Origin: Candidatus Cryptobacteroides intestinavium
GTDB lineage: Bacteria; Bacteroidota; Bacteroidia; Bacteroidales; UBA932
Reading direction: 5' to 3'
DNA length: 54,031 nt
NCBI GenBank assembly: GCA_017694845.1
Contig: JADIMI010000056.1
Location: forward strand, 1-54,031
Part shown: positions 15,889-24,830 of the stretch, piece by piece
Layout: each line of letters starts with the position of its first letter
Numbering within the stretch: the stretch's first letter is position 1
Position numbers and translations under genes: made by a program
The notes under the pieces: model-generated
The model's database searches: none
What the model was told of the DNA's origin: nothing
Seen by the model: only the letters and a program-made list of their open reading frames with translations

Positions 15889-17643
15889 ATGCGTGTGATA
15901 TCCAATATTGTCACTGCGGCTGTGGCTGCGATGCTGTCTTTTCCTGTGTGTACGGCCTTCGCGGCAGACCCGGAAGAGTGTCTGTGCCGCCGGGCGGAGT
16001 CTGAAGACTGCGGAAAGATAGTCCTGCGCCTGATGGGCGATTCCACTATGGCGGACAAGGATCTGTCAAGGCAGAATCCGGAAAGGGGTTGGGGGCAGAG
16101 GCTCCCGTCTCATCTCGACACCTGTGTCACTGTAGTCAACTATGCGCAGAACGGGCGGAGTACCAAGAGTTTCATAAGCCGCGGACTGTGGGATATGGTG
16201 AAGGCGGATCTGAAGGCCGGGGATTACCTGTTCATCCAGTTCGGTCACAATGATTCCAAGGAAGATGACCCTGAGCGTTATGCTCCGGCATACGGGCTTT
16301 ATACTGACAATCTTGAGATGTTTGTCGGCTATGCCTTGTCGGTCGGAGCGAAACCTGTGGTCTTCTCGCCGGTCTCCCGCAGATGGTTCGATGCCGGAGG
16401 GAATCTGAAACGGGACTGCCACGGAGACTATCCGGAAGCGGCGAGAAAAGTCGCGGAAAAATTCGGCGTGCCGTTCATTGATGCCAATGAAATCACACAG
16501 AAGTGGCTGATGTCGGTCGGGGATGAGGCATCACGGAAATATTATATGTGGATTCCGGAAGGTACGAACCCGAGACATCCGGACGGGAAGGTCGACAATA
16601 CGCATACCAACGCTGCAGGAGCGCGCCGTATTGTCGAACTGCTGCTGCCGGCGATTACGGCTGCGGTTCCGGAACTGTCTTCGCATGTCAGGGAATACGA
16701 TATTGTAGTGGCCAAGGATGGATCCGGGGATTTCTTCACGGTCCAGGATGCCGTTGATGCAGTCCCGTATTACAGCAAGGTCGCGACGACAGTCCATATC
16801 AGGCCCGGTGTCTACAGAGAGAAGGTGACCGTTCCTGCTGACAGGCAGAAGATTCATCTGAGCGGAGATGATGCCCGCACTACAGTGATATCCTGGGACG
16901 ACTATGCATTGAAGCCTGATCTTCACGGCAATCCGATGGGTACTTCCGCGACCCCATCCGTGTTCCTGTACGGGGATGATTTCCTGGCAGAGAATATCAC
17001 GTTCGAGAACACGGCAGGAGAAGGGAAAGACATAGCGCAGGCCTGTGCGGTGCTGATAGATGCAGACAGGGTGGCGTTCCTCGGATGCCGGTTCATAGCC
17101 AATCAGGACACCATATATACCTACGGCAAGGGGCAGCATCATTATTTCAGGAACTGCTGGATAGAAGGGACGACAGACTTTATCTTCGGGGCATCTACAG
17201 CCTGGTTCGAGAACTGCACCATAATGAGCAAGAAGGACAGCTATGTCACGGCTGCGTCCACTCCTGAAGGGGAGAGATTCGGCTATGTCTTCAACGGGTG
17301 CGACCTGATAGCGGCGGACGGGGTGACGGAGGTGTATCTCGGACGGCCGTGGAGACCGTACGCCAGGACTGTGTTCATCGGCTGCAGGATGGGGGCGCAT
17401 ATCAGGCCTGAAGGCTGGCACGACTGGAACAAGGAATACGCGCATATGACTGCGTTCTATGCAGAATATGGTTCTGAAGGACCCGGTGCCGCACCGGAGG
17501 ACAGAGTGAAATGGAGCCATCGGCTCAGGAAGAAGGATATCGGAGAATATGTCCCTGCAAAAGTGCTCGATGCGGGGAGCGAAATTGACAGGAACGGGGT
17601 GTCGGTGCCGGTGGAATGGTTCTTCCGGGACAGGCTGTTCTGA
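15889..17643 (+). CDS. Two-domain pectin esterase: CE12 acetylesterase + CE8 methylesterase
   Basis: Removes acetyl and methyl esters from pectin, exposing it to hydrolases and lyases. It has 584 residues from ATG (a GTG at 15883 is possible), with a signal peptide near CTAFAAD. The N-terminal SGNH domain has GDST with Ser52, FGHNDSK, and D236-x-x-H239, matching rhamnogalacturonan acetylesterases (CE12). From about residue 271 (YDIVVAKDGSGDFFTVQDAV) a full pectin methylesterase follows, with Asp407 (NQDTIYTYG), Asp430 (GTTDFIFGAS), Arg486 and Trp488 (LGRPWRPY). Both catalytic sets look intact. The two activities are usually on separate proteins. It is translationally close-coupled to GH28. 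Confidence 0.92.
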   Translation: MRVISNIVTAAVAAMLSFPVCTAFAADPEECLCRRAESEDCGKIVLRLMGDSTMADKDLSRQNPERGWGQRLPSHLDTCVTVVNYAQNGRSTKSFISRGLWDMVKADLKAGDYLFIQFGHNDSKEDDPERYAPAYGLYTDNLEMFVGYALSVGAKPVVFSPVSRRWFDAGGNLKRDCHGDYPEAARKVAEKFGVPFIDANEITQKWLMSVGDEASRKYYMWIPEGTNPRHPDGKVDNTHTNAAGARRIVELLLPAITAAVPELSSHVREYDIVVAKDGSGDFFTVQDAVDAVPYYSKVATTVHIRPGVYREKVTVPADRQKIHLSGDDARTTVISWDDYALKPDLHGNPMGTSATPSVFLYGDDFLAENITFENTAGEGKDIAQACAVLIDADRVAFLGCRFIANQDTIYTYGKGQHHYFRNCWIEGTTDFIFGASTAWFENCTIMSKKDSYVTAASTPEGERFGYVFNGCDLIAADGVTEVYLGRPWRPYARTVFIGCRMGAHIRPEGWHDWNKEYAHMTAFYAEYGSEGPGAAPEDRVKWSHRLRKKDIGEYVPAKVLDAGSEIDRNGVSVPVEWFFRDRLF

Positions 17644-17708
17644 TGAAACTGTGTGGCGGAGGATGATGTTTGACGGTTTTTTATTAATTTTATATTTTTA
17701 ACTTTACC

Positions 17709-17908
17709 GGATTCTTCGCTTTCGCTCAGAATGACAATGTACTTGCGTTCGGAATGACAGTGTACCTGTGCTCGGAATGACAATGTACTTGCATTCGGAA
17801 TGACAGTGTACCTGTGCTCGGAAGGACAGTGTATTGTCATCCTGAACGAAGTGAAGGATCTGAAACAGAATCCCGGATCCGGTCGACATAGACGAAGTGA
17901 AGGATCTG
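17709..17908. repeat. Facing TGTCATTCTGA-family arrays
   Basis: A reversed copy starting GGATTCTTCGC is extended by five GAATGAC units with a 23-bp period (starts 17729, 17752, 17775, 17798, 17821). It then meets forward copies ending GAAGGATCTG at 17862 and 17908. The last ends 8 bp before the ATG of the two-component regulator. The 273-bp gap 17644-17916 holds nothing else recognisable. Confidence 0.8.
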
Positions 17909-17916
17909 GAGCATAT

Positions 17917-20900
17917 ATGAGATATATACCGTATATAATATTTGTCGCATTGCTTGTGCTTTCCGGGACGGACTCCAGGGCGGAGACCGCCAGGTTTGAC
18001 TATGTATTCGAGCATTATTCCACGGATGACGGTCTGCCGCATAATTCCATAGCCGAGATCCACCAGGATGCGAAAGGGTATATATGGGTCTGCACCTGGT
18101 ACGGCCTGAGCCGGTTCGATGGCAACACCTTTGTCAACTATATAATGCTTCCCGGGGATTTCACCAATCTGACGCACAACAGGATGCTGTCGCTTGATGA
18201 GGATGTCCGGGGATATCTGTGGCTCAGGACATACGACTACAGGCTGTACCGGTTCGATCCGGAGGCGGAGAGATTCGTGGCCATCCCGGATGAACTGGAG
18301 GGCTTTTCCGGGGCGAATCTTAAAGTGACCTGTTTCCACAGTGACCGGCAAGGCAATGCCTGGATCGCGGTCCCCGGAGCCGGCTTCTACTGTATCTCCC
18401 CGGATCTGGAGGTGAGACGTATCCCATCCGGAATCACAAGTTCGATAGGGACGGACATAAGACATATCTATGAGGCCTCGGATGGCACTGTATATGTCGC
18501 ATCGGAGCTCGGGCTTGCCGCGGTCGGGGATGGGGATCCTGTACTGGTGTCGCGTGTGAGGTCGGTCGAGTCTTTCTGCGAGTTCGGAGGACGGCTCTAT
18601 TTCGCCGGCCCGGATGAGATCGTGGTGATCGACAGGGAGAAGGGACTTCTTCCGAGAATAGATCTTGATACAGACAGCACGGGGGAGCTCACGGCAATGA
18701 CGGTGACAGGAAGCGGGGAGAACAGAAGCCTCTATCTCGGATTCCGCTCCGGGACGGTCGCGCGTCTGGATACCCTTTCTATGCAGCTCACTGCCAGAAG
18801 ATATGATATGGGCAGGGTGCGGTATCTTTTTCCTGACAGCGGCGGACTGCTGTGGATAGCCACCGACCGTACGGGAATATTTTCATACAATCCGGAGAAA
18901 GACAGGTTCCGCAGATACGAGCATCCGCGGAATGTCATGTCATATTATGCCGATTCTCTCGCACGAGTCGTGGAGCATGGCGGGACCACCTGGATCAAGA
19001 TGAACAATTACGGTTTCGGCTGGTATGACAGGGAGAATGATATGGTGGTGCCTCTGAACAACGTGAAGAGCCAGCCTGACTGCAGGTTTATGAACGGAGT
19101 GGCATGTTTCGAGGTGGACAGGTCGGGAGTGCTCTGGATGTCCACCGCCCAGAGAGGGCTGGAGCGGGTGACGGTGATCTCTCCTAAAGTGGATGTTATC
19201 GTACCTCCGGCACGCTCTGATGACAGCCTGGCGGCATCGGAAGTCAGGGCGATAATGCGGGACAGCGACGGGAACGTGTGGGTGGCCACCAAGAGCCGTG
19301 AACTTTTCATATATTCTTCCGATATGACGGACTGCCGGCGGGTGCCGGGCGATTTCGGCGTGATATATACCATCTTTGAAGATGAGAGCGGCTGTATATG
19401 GCTGGGAACCAAGGGAGACGGACTTGTGAGGCTCGTCCCGGAAGGGAACAGATTCGGCATCACGAGATACAGGCACAGTCCGGCAAGGAGTTCATCCCTG
19501 AGTTCCAATGATGTATACTCGATCGAACAGGACAGTGATGGCAAGATATGGGTCGGCACGTTCGGGGGAGGGCTGTCAATGCTCAGGAATCCGGATGAAG
19601 ATGAATTCCTCAATATGTACAACAGTTTTCCGGGATATCCTGTGGAATACGGTGACAGGGTGCGCTATCTTCACTGTATGGATGATGGAAGGATGCTGGT
19701 GGCGACAGTCGGAGGGCTGCTGTGGTTCGATCCGGCGGAGAATCCCGAGACGACCGTCTTCCATTCCACAAGGAAGATTCCGGGAGACATACATTCCATA
19801 GGCAACAATGACATTATCTATATCTTCCCGGACAATTGCGGCGACACTTACCTCTGTACATTCGGCGGCGGGCTCAACAGGATATTCTTCGACAGTTCCG
19901 GCCGGGCGAGGTTCGACATCATCAGTACGGAGCAGGGGCTGTCAAGCAATATCGTACTGTCCGGCGCGGTGGACGGGGATTCGGACATCTGGCTGGCCAC
20001 GGAGAGGGGGCTGTCGAGGATAGACAGCAGCAGCGGAGCCATCGTCAACTATACGAGATATGATGGAATCACGCCGACGACATTCAGCGAGGCGACATGT
20101 ACGGCCCTGCCGGATGGCACCCTGCTTTTCGGCACACTGGACAATGTCTATAGGATAGATCCACGTTCGTTCAGATATGCTCCGGAAGACAGCAGGCTGG
20201 TCATCTCCGGCGTGAGTGTCAATGACAGGAGGGTGCCTATGGCCGGGGAGAGGGTCGACATCCCGCACGACTATTCTTTCTTCCGTATAGATTTCGCCTC
20301 CCTCAATTTCCGCCAGAGAGGGCAGATGAACTATTCATACAGACTTTCCGGATATGACAAGGACTGGATAACCAATTCAGACAGCCGGAGTGTGACCTAT
20401 TCCAGAATCCCGCCCGGTAGATATACCTTTGTCGTATCTGCGACTCCGTATGAAGGGACATCCTCGGTCGAGACTGCCAGTATCGACATTCGCATACGTC
20501 CTTCAGTATGGAACTCCGTCCCTGCAAGGATCTTCTATGTCATAATCGCCATATCGCTTGTGGCGATTCTTCTGAGGATGTTCACAACCTCTGTCCGCCT
20601 GCGCAACGGGATAAAGATGGAGCAGGATCTCAATGATGTGAAGGTCAGGTTCTTCACAAACATTTCCCATGAGCTCAGGACCCCGCTGACGCTTATACTC
20701 GGAGGAATAGATGAAGTGAGCAGGAACACTCCCAAGGGCGACAGGAACGAGTACAGCGTCAATATGGTCTACAAGAACGCCAAGAGGATGATGACGCTTG
20801 TGAACCAGCTTCTGGACATAAGACGGATAGTGAGCGGAAAGATCCGCCTGAAAGTGAGCCAGATCGACATAGTGGACCTGCTGAGACGCGTATATGATGA

Positions 20901-22236
20901 TTTCAAGGATATGTCTGCGGAAAGGCAGATCGAGCTGCGTCTGACACATTCTGTCGACAGCCTGATGATATGGGGGGATGAGATGCGTCTGGAGGCTCTC
21001 ATCTACAATCTCCTGTCGAATGCATTCAAATATACTGCAGATGGAGGCAGGATCGAGGCGGCGGTCTATTACAGGGAAGGGGATTCCGAATTCACCATTA
21101 TGGTGAAGGACAACGGTATAGGAGTTCCGAAAGAGAAACAGAAGGCGATATTCGAGCCTTTCATCCAGGCTTCGTCCGAGGCGTTCAAGGGTATGGGCAG
21201 CAGCGGGATAGGCCTTTCGTTCTGCAAGGAGATCACGGATATGCACGGAGGACGGATCTGGGTGGAGAGCGAGAAAGGAGGCGGGTCCGAATTCTATGTC
21301 CGGCTTCCTGTGGACAGGGACCGCTTCTCGAACGAGACGGCGGAATTCATTGAAGCCAATTCATCGTCACCTGAACCGGAATCCTACGGCCTGAGCAAAT
21401 TCAAGGTCGCTCCTACATATCCGGCGGGTGCGGTGAAAGTGCTGATTGTCGAGGACAATGCAGAACTCAGGGTCTATATGTACAACAATCTGGTCAACAG
21501 GTTCGAAGTGAAGGATGCCGCCAACGGCAGGGAGGCTCTGCAGCTGATGACGGACTCGTGGATGCCGGATATGATAGTGACAGACCTTATGATGCCCGAA
21601 ATGGATGGCATAGAGCTCATCAACCATATCAGGAATGACTTCAACACCAGTCATATCCCGATAATAATGTTCACGGCGAAGCACGAATCGGATACACATC
21701 TGAAAGCGATGAAGTACGGGGCTGACGGATATATGACCAAGCCGTTCACTATGGAGCTGCTGGTCGCGAGGATAGACAATCTTCTCGAGAGCAGGCGGAG
21801 GATAATAGCCGATATGGCGTCAGTCCCGGCGAAAGACGACAGGGGAAGGGCATCGAAGGTAAATCTCGCCCCGGCAGAGGTGGTCATTACGGACAGGGAT
21901 GAGGAACTTATAGCCAAGGTGCACAAGTGGCTGGAAGACAATGTGTCGGATTCGGACATAACAGTCGACCAGCTGGCAGCTTACGTTGGTATGGGCAGAA
22001 CGTCGATGTACAACAAGATCAAGGGGCTTACAGGGAAATCCCCGGTGGAGCTCATACAGGAGTTCCGTCTGGAGAAGGCGGTGTATTACCTTCAGAGCGG
22101 GCAGTATTCGGTGTCGGAGACTTCGTATAATGTCGGCTTCTCTGATCCCGGATATTTCTCCAGGACCTTCAAGAAGCGCTTCGGGGTGTCCCCTGCAGAC
22201 TATATAAAGGAGCACAGGACTGACCAGTCAGCATAA
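17917..22236 (+). CDS. Hybrid two-component system sensor/regulator (HTCS) of the pectin locus
   Basis: One-protein sensor and transcription factor in the inner membrane, 1439 residues. The start MRYIPYIIFVALLVLSG gives a signal peptide; the open frame 39 residues upstream only reads repeat DNA. Order: periplasmic regulator propellers (about 25-770, e.g. DGLPHNSIAEIHQDAKGYIW), Y_Y_Y domain, one membrane helix near 868-892, histidine kinase with HELRTP (His918), ATPase N-box LLSNAFKYT and DNGIGVP (near 1065), receiver with acidic pair Glu1179-Asp1180 and phospho-acceptor Asp1223, and an AraC helix-turn-helix at the C-terminus. Family members bind a breakdown product of their glycan and switch on the local PUL, so this is the likely activator of the neighbouring genes. 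Confidence 0.94.
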   Translation: MRYIPYIIFVALLVLSGTDSRAETARFDYVFEHYSTDDGLPHNSIAEIHQDAKGYIWVCTWYGLSRFDGNTFVNYIMLPGDFTNLTHNRMLSLDEDVRGYLWLRTYDYRLYRFDPEAERFVAIPDELEGFSGANLKVTCFHSDRQGNAWIAVPGAGFYCISPDLEVRRIPSGITSSIGTDIRHIYEASDGTVYVASELGLAAVGDGDPVLVSRVRSVESFCEFGGRLYFAGPDEIVVIDREKGLLPRIDLDTDSTGELTAMTVTGSGENRSLYLGFRSGTVARLDTLSMQLTARRYDMGRVRYLFPDSGGLLWIATDRTGIFSYNPEKDRFRRYEHPRNVMSYYADSLARVVEHGGTTWIKMNNYGFGWYDRENDMVVPLNNVKSQPDCRFMNGVACFEVDRSGVLWMSTAQRGLERVTVISPKVDVIVPPARSDDSLAASEVRAIMRDSDGNVWVATKSRELFIYSSDMTDCRRVPGDFGVIYTIFEDESGCIWLGTKGDGLVRLVPEGNRFGITRYRHSPARSSSLSSNDVYSIEQDSDGKIWVGTFGGGLSMLRNPDEDEFLNMYNSFPGYPVEYGDRVRYLHCMDDGRMLVATVGGLLWFDPAENPETTVFHSTRKIPGDIHSIGNNDIIYIFPDNCGDTYLCTFGGGLNRIFFDSSGRARFDIISTEQGLSSNIVLSGAVDGDSDIWLATERGLSRIDSSSGAIVNYTRYDGITPTTFSEATCTALPDGTLLFGTLDNVYRIDPRSFRYAPEDSRLVISGVSVNDRRVPMAGERVDIPHDYSFFRIDFASLNFRQRGQMNYSYRLSGYDKDWITNSDSRSVTYSRIPPGRYTFVVSATPYEGTSSVETASIDIRIRPSVWNSVPARIFYVIIAISLVAILLRMFTTSVRLRNGIKMEQDLNDVKVRFFTNISHELRTPLTLILGGIDEVSRNTPKGDRNEYSVNMVYKNAKRMMTLVNQLLDIRRIVSGKIRLKVSQIDIVDLLRRVYDDFKDMSAERQIELRLTHSVDSLMIWGDEMRLEALIYNLLSNAFKYTADGGRIEAAVYYREGDSEFTIMVKDNGIGVPKEKQKAIFEPFIQASSEAFKGMGSSGIGLSFCKEITDMHGGRIWVESEKGGGSEFYVRLPVDRDRFSNETAEFIEANSSSPEPESYGLSKFKVAPTYPAGAVKVLIVEDNAELRVYMYNNLVNRFEVKDAANGREALQLMTDSWMPDMIVTDLMMPEMDGIELINHIRNDFNTSHIPIIMFTAKHESDTHLKAMKYGADGYMTKPFTMELLVARIDNLLESRRRIIADMASVPAKDDRGRASKVNLAPAEVVITDRDEELIAKVHKWLEDNVSDSDITVDQLAAYVGMGRTSMYNKIKGLTGKSPVELIQEFRLEKAVYYLQSGQYSVSETSYNVGFSDPGYFSRTFKKRFGVSPADYIKEHRTDQSA

Positions 22237-22247
22237 CGGACCTCCCC

Positions 22248-22311
22248 TGTCATTATAGACGGAGCCTCCCTTGTCACCATAGACGGAGCCGGAGGCGGAG
22301 TGAAGGATCTG
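22248..22311 (+). repeat. TGTCACCATAGAC-type repeat, two units
   Basis: A 24-bp unit starting TGTCATTATAGACGGAGCC is followed by TGTCACCATAGACGGAGCCG and the end GGCGGAGTGAAGGATCTG. It lies 32 bp before the next ATG. Same family as 4376-4415. Confidence 0.75.
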
Positions 22312-22343
22312 GAACATAACGATATAGAAAAGAATATAAAGAT

Positions 22344-24773
22344 ATGCAACACATAATGAAAAGGTTTTTACTATTGGCGGTGGCAGCCGTTTTACCGGGG
22401 CTGGCCATGTCGGCGGAAGAATACGCTTTCTTCAATGACATACGTCCGTATTCAGTGAAGATGATGATGAGCGAGATGCTCCGCAATCCGGATGCCACTT
22501 GGCTGGATGGCCGTCAGGGAGACAGGAAGTGGAACTATACGACCGGACTGGAACTGAAATCTTTCCTCGATGTGGCGCATCGTTACGATCTTCCGTATGC
22601 AGTGGACTATGTACGTGACTGGGCGGACACGATGGCTACCGATGAGGGGAAGGTGTATGGCTACAAGCTTGAAAACTACAATCTGGACCATATATGTCCG
22701 GCGAGGATATATTTTGACCTGTACTTTATGACAGGGGACCAGAAATACAGGCGTGTGCTGCGCGAGATCCGCAGGCAGCTTGACACCCAGCCGCGTACAG
22801 AGAGCGGAGAGTTCTGGCACAAGCAGATATACCCTCACCAGGTATGGCTTGACGGACTGTATATGGCTCTTCCGTTCTATACCCAGTATGCCCGGCGATT
22901 CGGTCCCGGGGAGGACAGGGACTCCCTCTACAGGGATATAGTGCACCAGTTTGTCGAGGCTGCCCGCAATACCCGCGACCCGGAGACCGGTCTTTTCCGT
23001 CATGCCTGGGATGAGTCCCGTAAAATGTTCTGGGCTGATCCTTCGACAGGTCAGTCCGACCACGCCTGGGGCAGGGCGGACGGCTGGTATGCAGCGGCTC
23101 TTGTAGATGTGCTCGACTATCTTCCGGAAAAGGATCCGGGGCGGAAGACTCTCATCTCCCAGCTGGAATATCTGCTGACATCGGTGAAGAAATATGCCGA
23201 TCCCGAGACCGGGATGTGGTACCAGGTGCTCGACTGCCCCGGCAGGGAAGGCAACTATCTGGAGTCCACCTGTTCCGCAATGTTCACTTATGCTGTTCTC
23301 AAGGGGGTGAGGTGCCGTTATCTTTCTGCAGAATGGCGTGACTATGCCTTGGATCTCTACGACAGACTGGTCAAGACATTCATCCGGGAAAACCCGGACG
23401 GGACGGTCTCCCTGACTTCCTGCTGTTCTGTCGGAGGGCTCGGCGGCAGGCAGAACAGGGCGGGTGACTATGCATACTACCTGAGCGAGCCAGTCATAGA
23501 CAATGACTGCAAGGGTGTAGGCCCGTTCATCTGGGCATCGCTCGAATACGAGGCTCTGAACAATATCGATTACATATACGATGGGCTGACTGTCCGGAAC
23601 GGAGAGGTGTTGAAAGAGAAGATCTCCCGTGAACCTGCATTCAGCGGCGCCGCAGGAGGAGGAATGTATTCCAGAGGAGGTAAAGGCGGCAAGGTCTACA
23701 AAGTCACCACCCTGGAGGACACCGGAGAAGAAGGCTCCCTGCGCTGGGCTGTGGAGCAGGAGGGTCCGAGAATCATCGAGTTCGCTGTGGGCGGGGACAT
23801 TCATCTTGACAGAACCTTGAAAATAGAGGATCCGTACATATCCATACTCGGTCAGACGGCTCCGGGAGATGGCATAACCATCAGAGATCACGGAGTGTAT
23901 ATCAATACCGACCATGTGATCATCAGATATCTGAGATTCAGGATGGGATCGGAATCCAAGGACGAGAACGATGCCCTAGGGGCCCGTCATTCCGACAACG
24001 TCATCATAGACCATTGCTCCATCAGCTGGGCCACTGACGAGAATGCCTCGTTCTACGCCAACAGCAATTCGACCGTGCAGTGGTGCATTATCTCCGAGGC
24101 GCTCAACAGTTCCATCCACCATAAGGGGCAGCACGGCTATGGCGGGATATGGGGAGGCCGCAACGTCTCCTTCCATCACAATCTCCTCGCCCACAACAAC
24201 AGCCGCAATCCGAGATTCGACCATCCTGCCCTCTACGAGGGAGACGACCTTCTTTTCCGAAGGGGGACTGTCGAATTCGTCAACAACATCGTCTACAACT
24301 GGGGAATGAAGGCCATCTATGGAGGAGAGGAAGGCTGGTTCAATGTCGCAGGCAATCTTTTCAGGACAGGGAAGGGAACGAAGAACCTTGATGGAAGATA
24401 TATAGAGATCTCTACATCCAGGGAGACATCGTTGATACCCGGTTCATATTATATCGCCGGTAATTATTATGATTTTATCCCTGCCATGGAAGGCAATTAT
24501 CTTGGCAGGAAACCGGATATGAAGAAGATCGAGTTCAATTACCAGCTTTATATGACAGTGTCGGCCAAGGCTCCGTTCCAGTGCCGGGTCCCGGTGGAGG
24601 TGAAACCGATAGACAGCGAGTACAAGAAAATACTCAAGGATGCCGGAGCATCGAAGAAAAGGGATGCGGTCGACAGCAGGATAGTGAAGGAATGCAGGAA
24701 AGGGACTGTGACTTTCAGCGGGTCTGTCACGGGGATTCCGGGCATCATCGATTCCGAGAACGATGTGCTTTGA
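22344..24773 (+). CDS. GH105 unsaturated galacturonyl hydrolase fused to PL1 pectate lyase
   Basis: It has 809 residues; M5 (22356) is an alternative start just before the signal peptide KRFLLLAVAAVLPGLAMSAE. Residues about 25-420 are GH105-like: KWNYTTGLELKSFLDVAHRY, IYPHQVWLDGLYMALPFY, DHAWGRADGWYAAALVDVL and YLESTCSAMFTYAVLKGVR. This family removes the 4,5-unsaturated uronate left by lyases. From residue 433 (FSGAAGGGMYSRGGKGG) to the end is a PL1-type parallel beta-helix lyase (GQTAPGDGITI, VIIDHCSISWATDE, GGIWGGRNVSFHHNLLAHNN, NPRFDHPAL). The fusion therefore joins lyase cleavage and removal of the product it generates. The stop TGA is the first triplet of a degenerate repeat. Confidence 0.88.
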   Translation: MQHIMKRFLLLAVAAVLPGLAMSAEEYAFFNDIRPYSVKMMMSEMLRNPDATWLDGRQGDRKWNYTTGLELKSFLDVAHRYDLPYAVDYVRDWADTMATDEGKVYGYKLENYNLDHICPARIYFDLYFMTGDQKYRRVLREIRRQLDTQPRTESGEFWHKQIYPHQVWLDGLYMALPFYTQYARRFGPGEDRDSLYRDIVHQFVEAARNTRDPETGLFRHAWDESRKMFWADPSTGQSDHAWGRADGWYAAALVDVLDYLPEKDPGRKTLISQLEYLLTSVKKYADPETGMWYQVLDCPGREGNYLESTCSAMFTYAVLKGVRCRYLSAEWRDYALDLYDRLVKTFIRENPDGTVSLTSCCSVGGLGGRQNRAGDYAYYLSEPVIDNDCKGVGPFIWASLEYEALNNIDYIYDGLTVRNGEVLKEKISREPAFSGAAGGGMYSRGGKGGKVYKVTTLEDTGEEGSLRWAVEQEGPRIIEFAVGGDIHLDRTLKIEDPYISILGQTAPGDGITIRDHGVYINTDHVIIRYLRFRMGSESKDENDALGARHSDNVIIDHCSISWATDENASFYANSNSTVQWCIISEALNSSIHHKGQHGYGGIWGGRNVSFHHNLLAHNNSRNPRFDHPALYEGDDLLFRRGTVEFVNNIVYNWGMKAIYGGEEGWFNVAGNLFRTGKGTKNLDGRYIEISTSRETSLIPGSYYIAGNYYDFIPAMEGNYLGRKPDMKKIEFNYQLYMTVSAKAPFQCRVPVEVKPIDSEYKKILKDAGASKKRDAVDSRIVKECRKGTVTFSGSVTGIPGIIDSENDVL

Positions 24774-24794
24774 CATGGCGGAGTGAAGGATCTG
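24771..24794 (+). repeat. Degenerate GGCGGAGTGAAGGATCTG repeat end
   Basis: TGACATGGCGGAGTGAAGGA then TCTG. It contains the upstream stop codon and lies 36 bp before the next ATG. Only the 3' half of the repeat is left. Confidence 0.6.
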
Positions 24795-24830
24795 ATACAT
24801 AAAAGAATATACATTAAACAGAAACATAGT

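Noticed and set aside
17709..17862. CRISPR-like direct repeats
   Set aside because: Units are 23 bp with no distinct unique spacers, belong to the dispersed TGTCATTCTGA family, and no cas gene is present. The 35889-36009 array fails for the same reason.
22452..23915. Long open frame of 487 codons on the minus strand
   Set aside because: It lies antisense to the GH105-PL1 gene, whose protein is clearly recognisable, and its own translation shows no family resemblance. The same holds for minus-strand frames at 49817-51487, 14886-16058 and 16531-17520.
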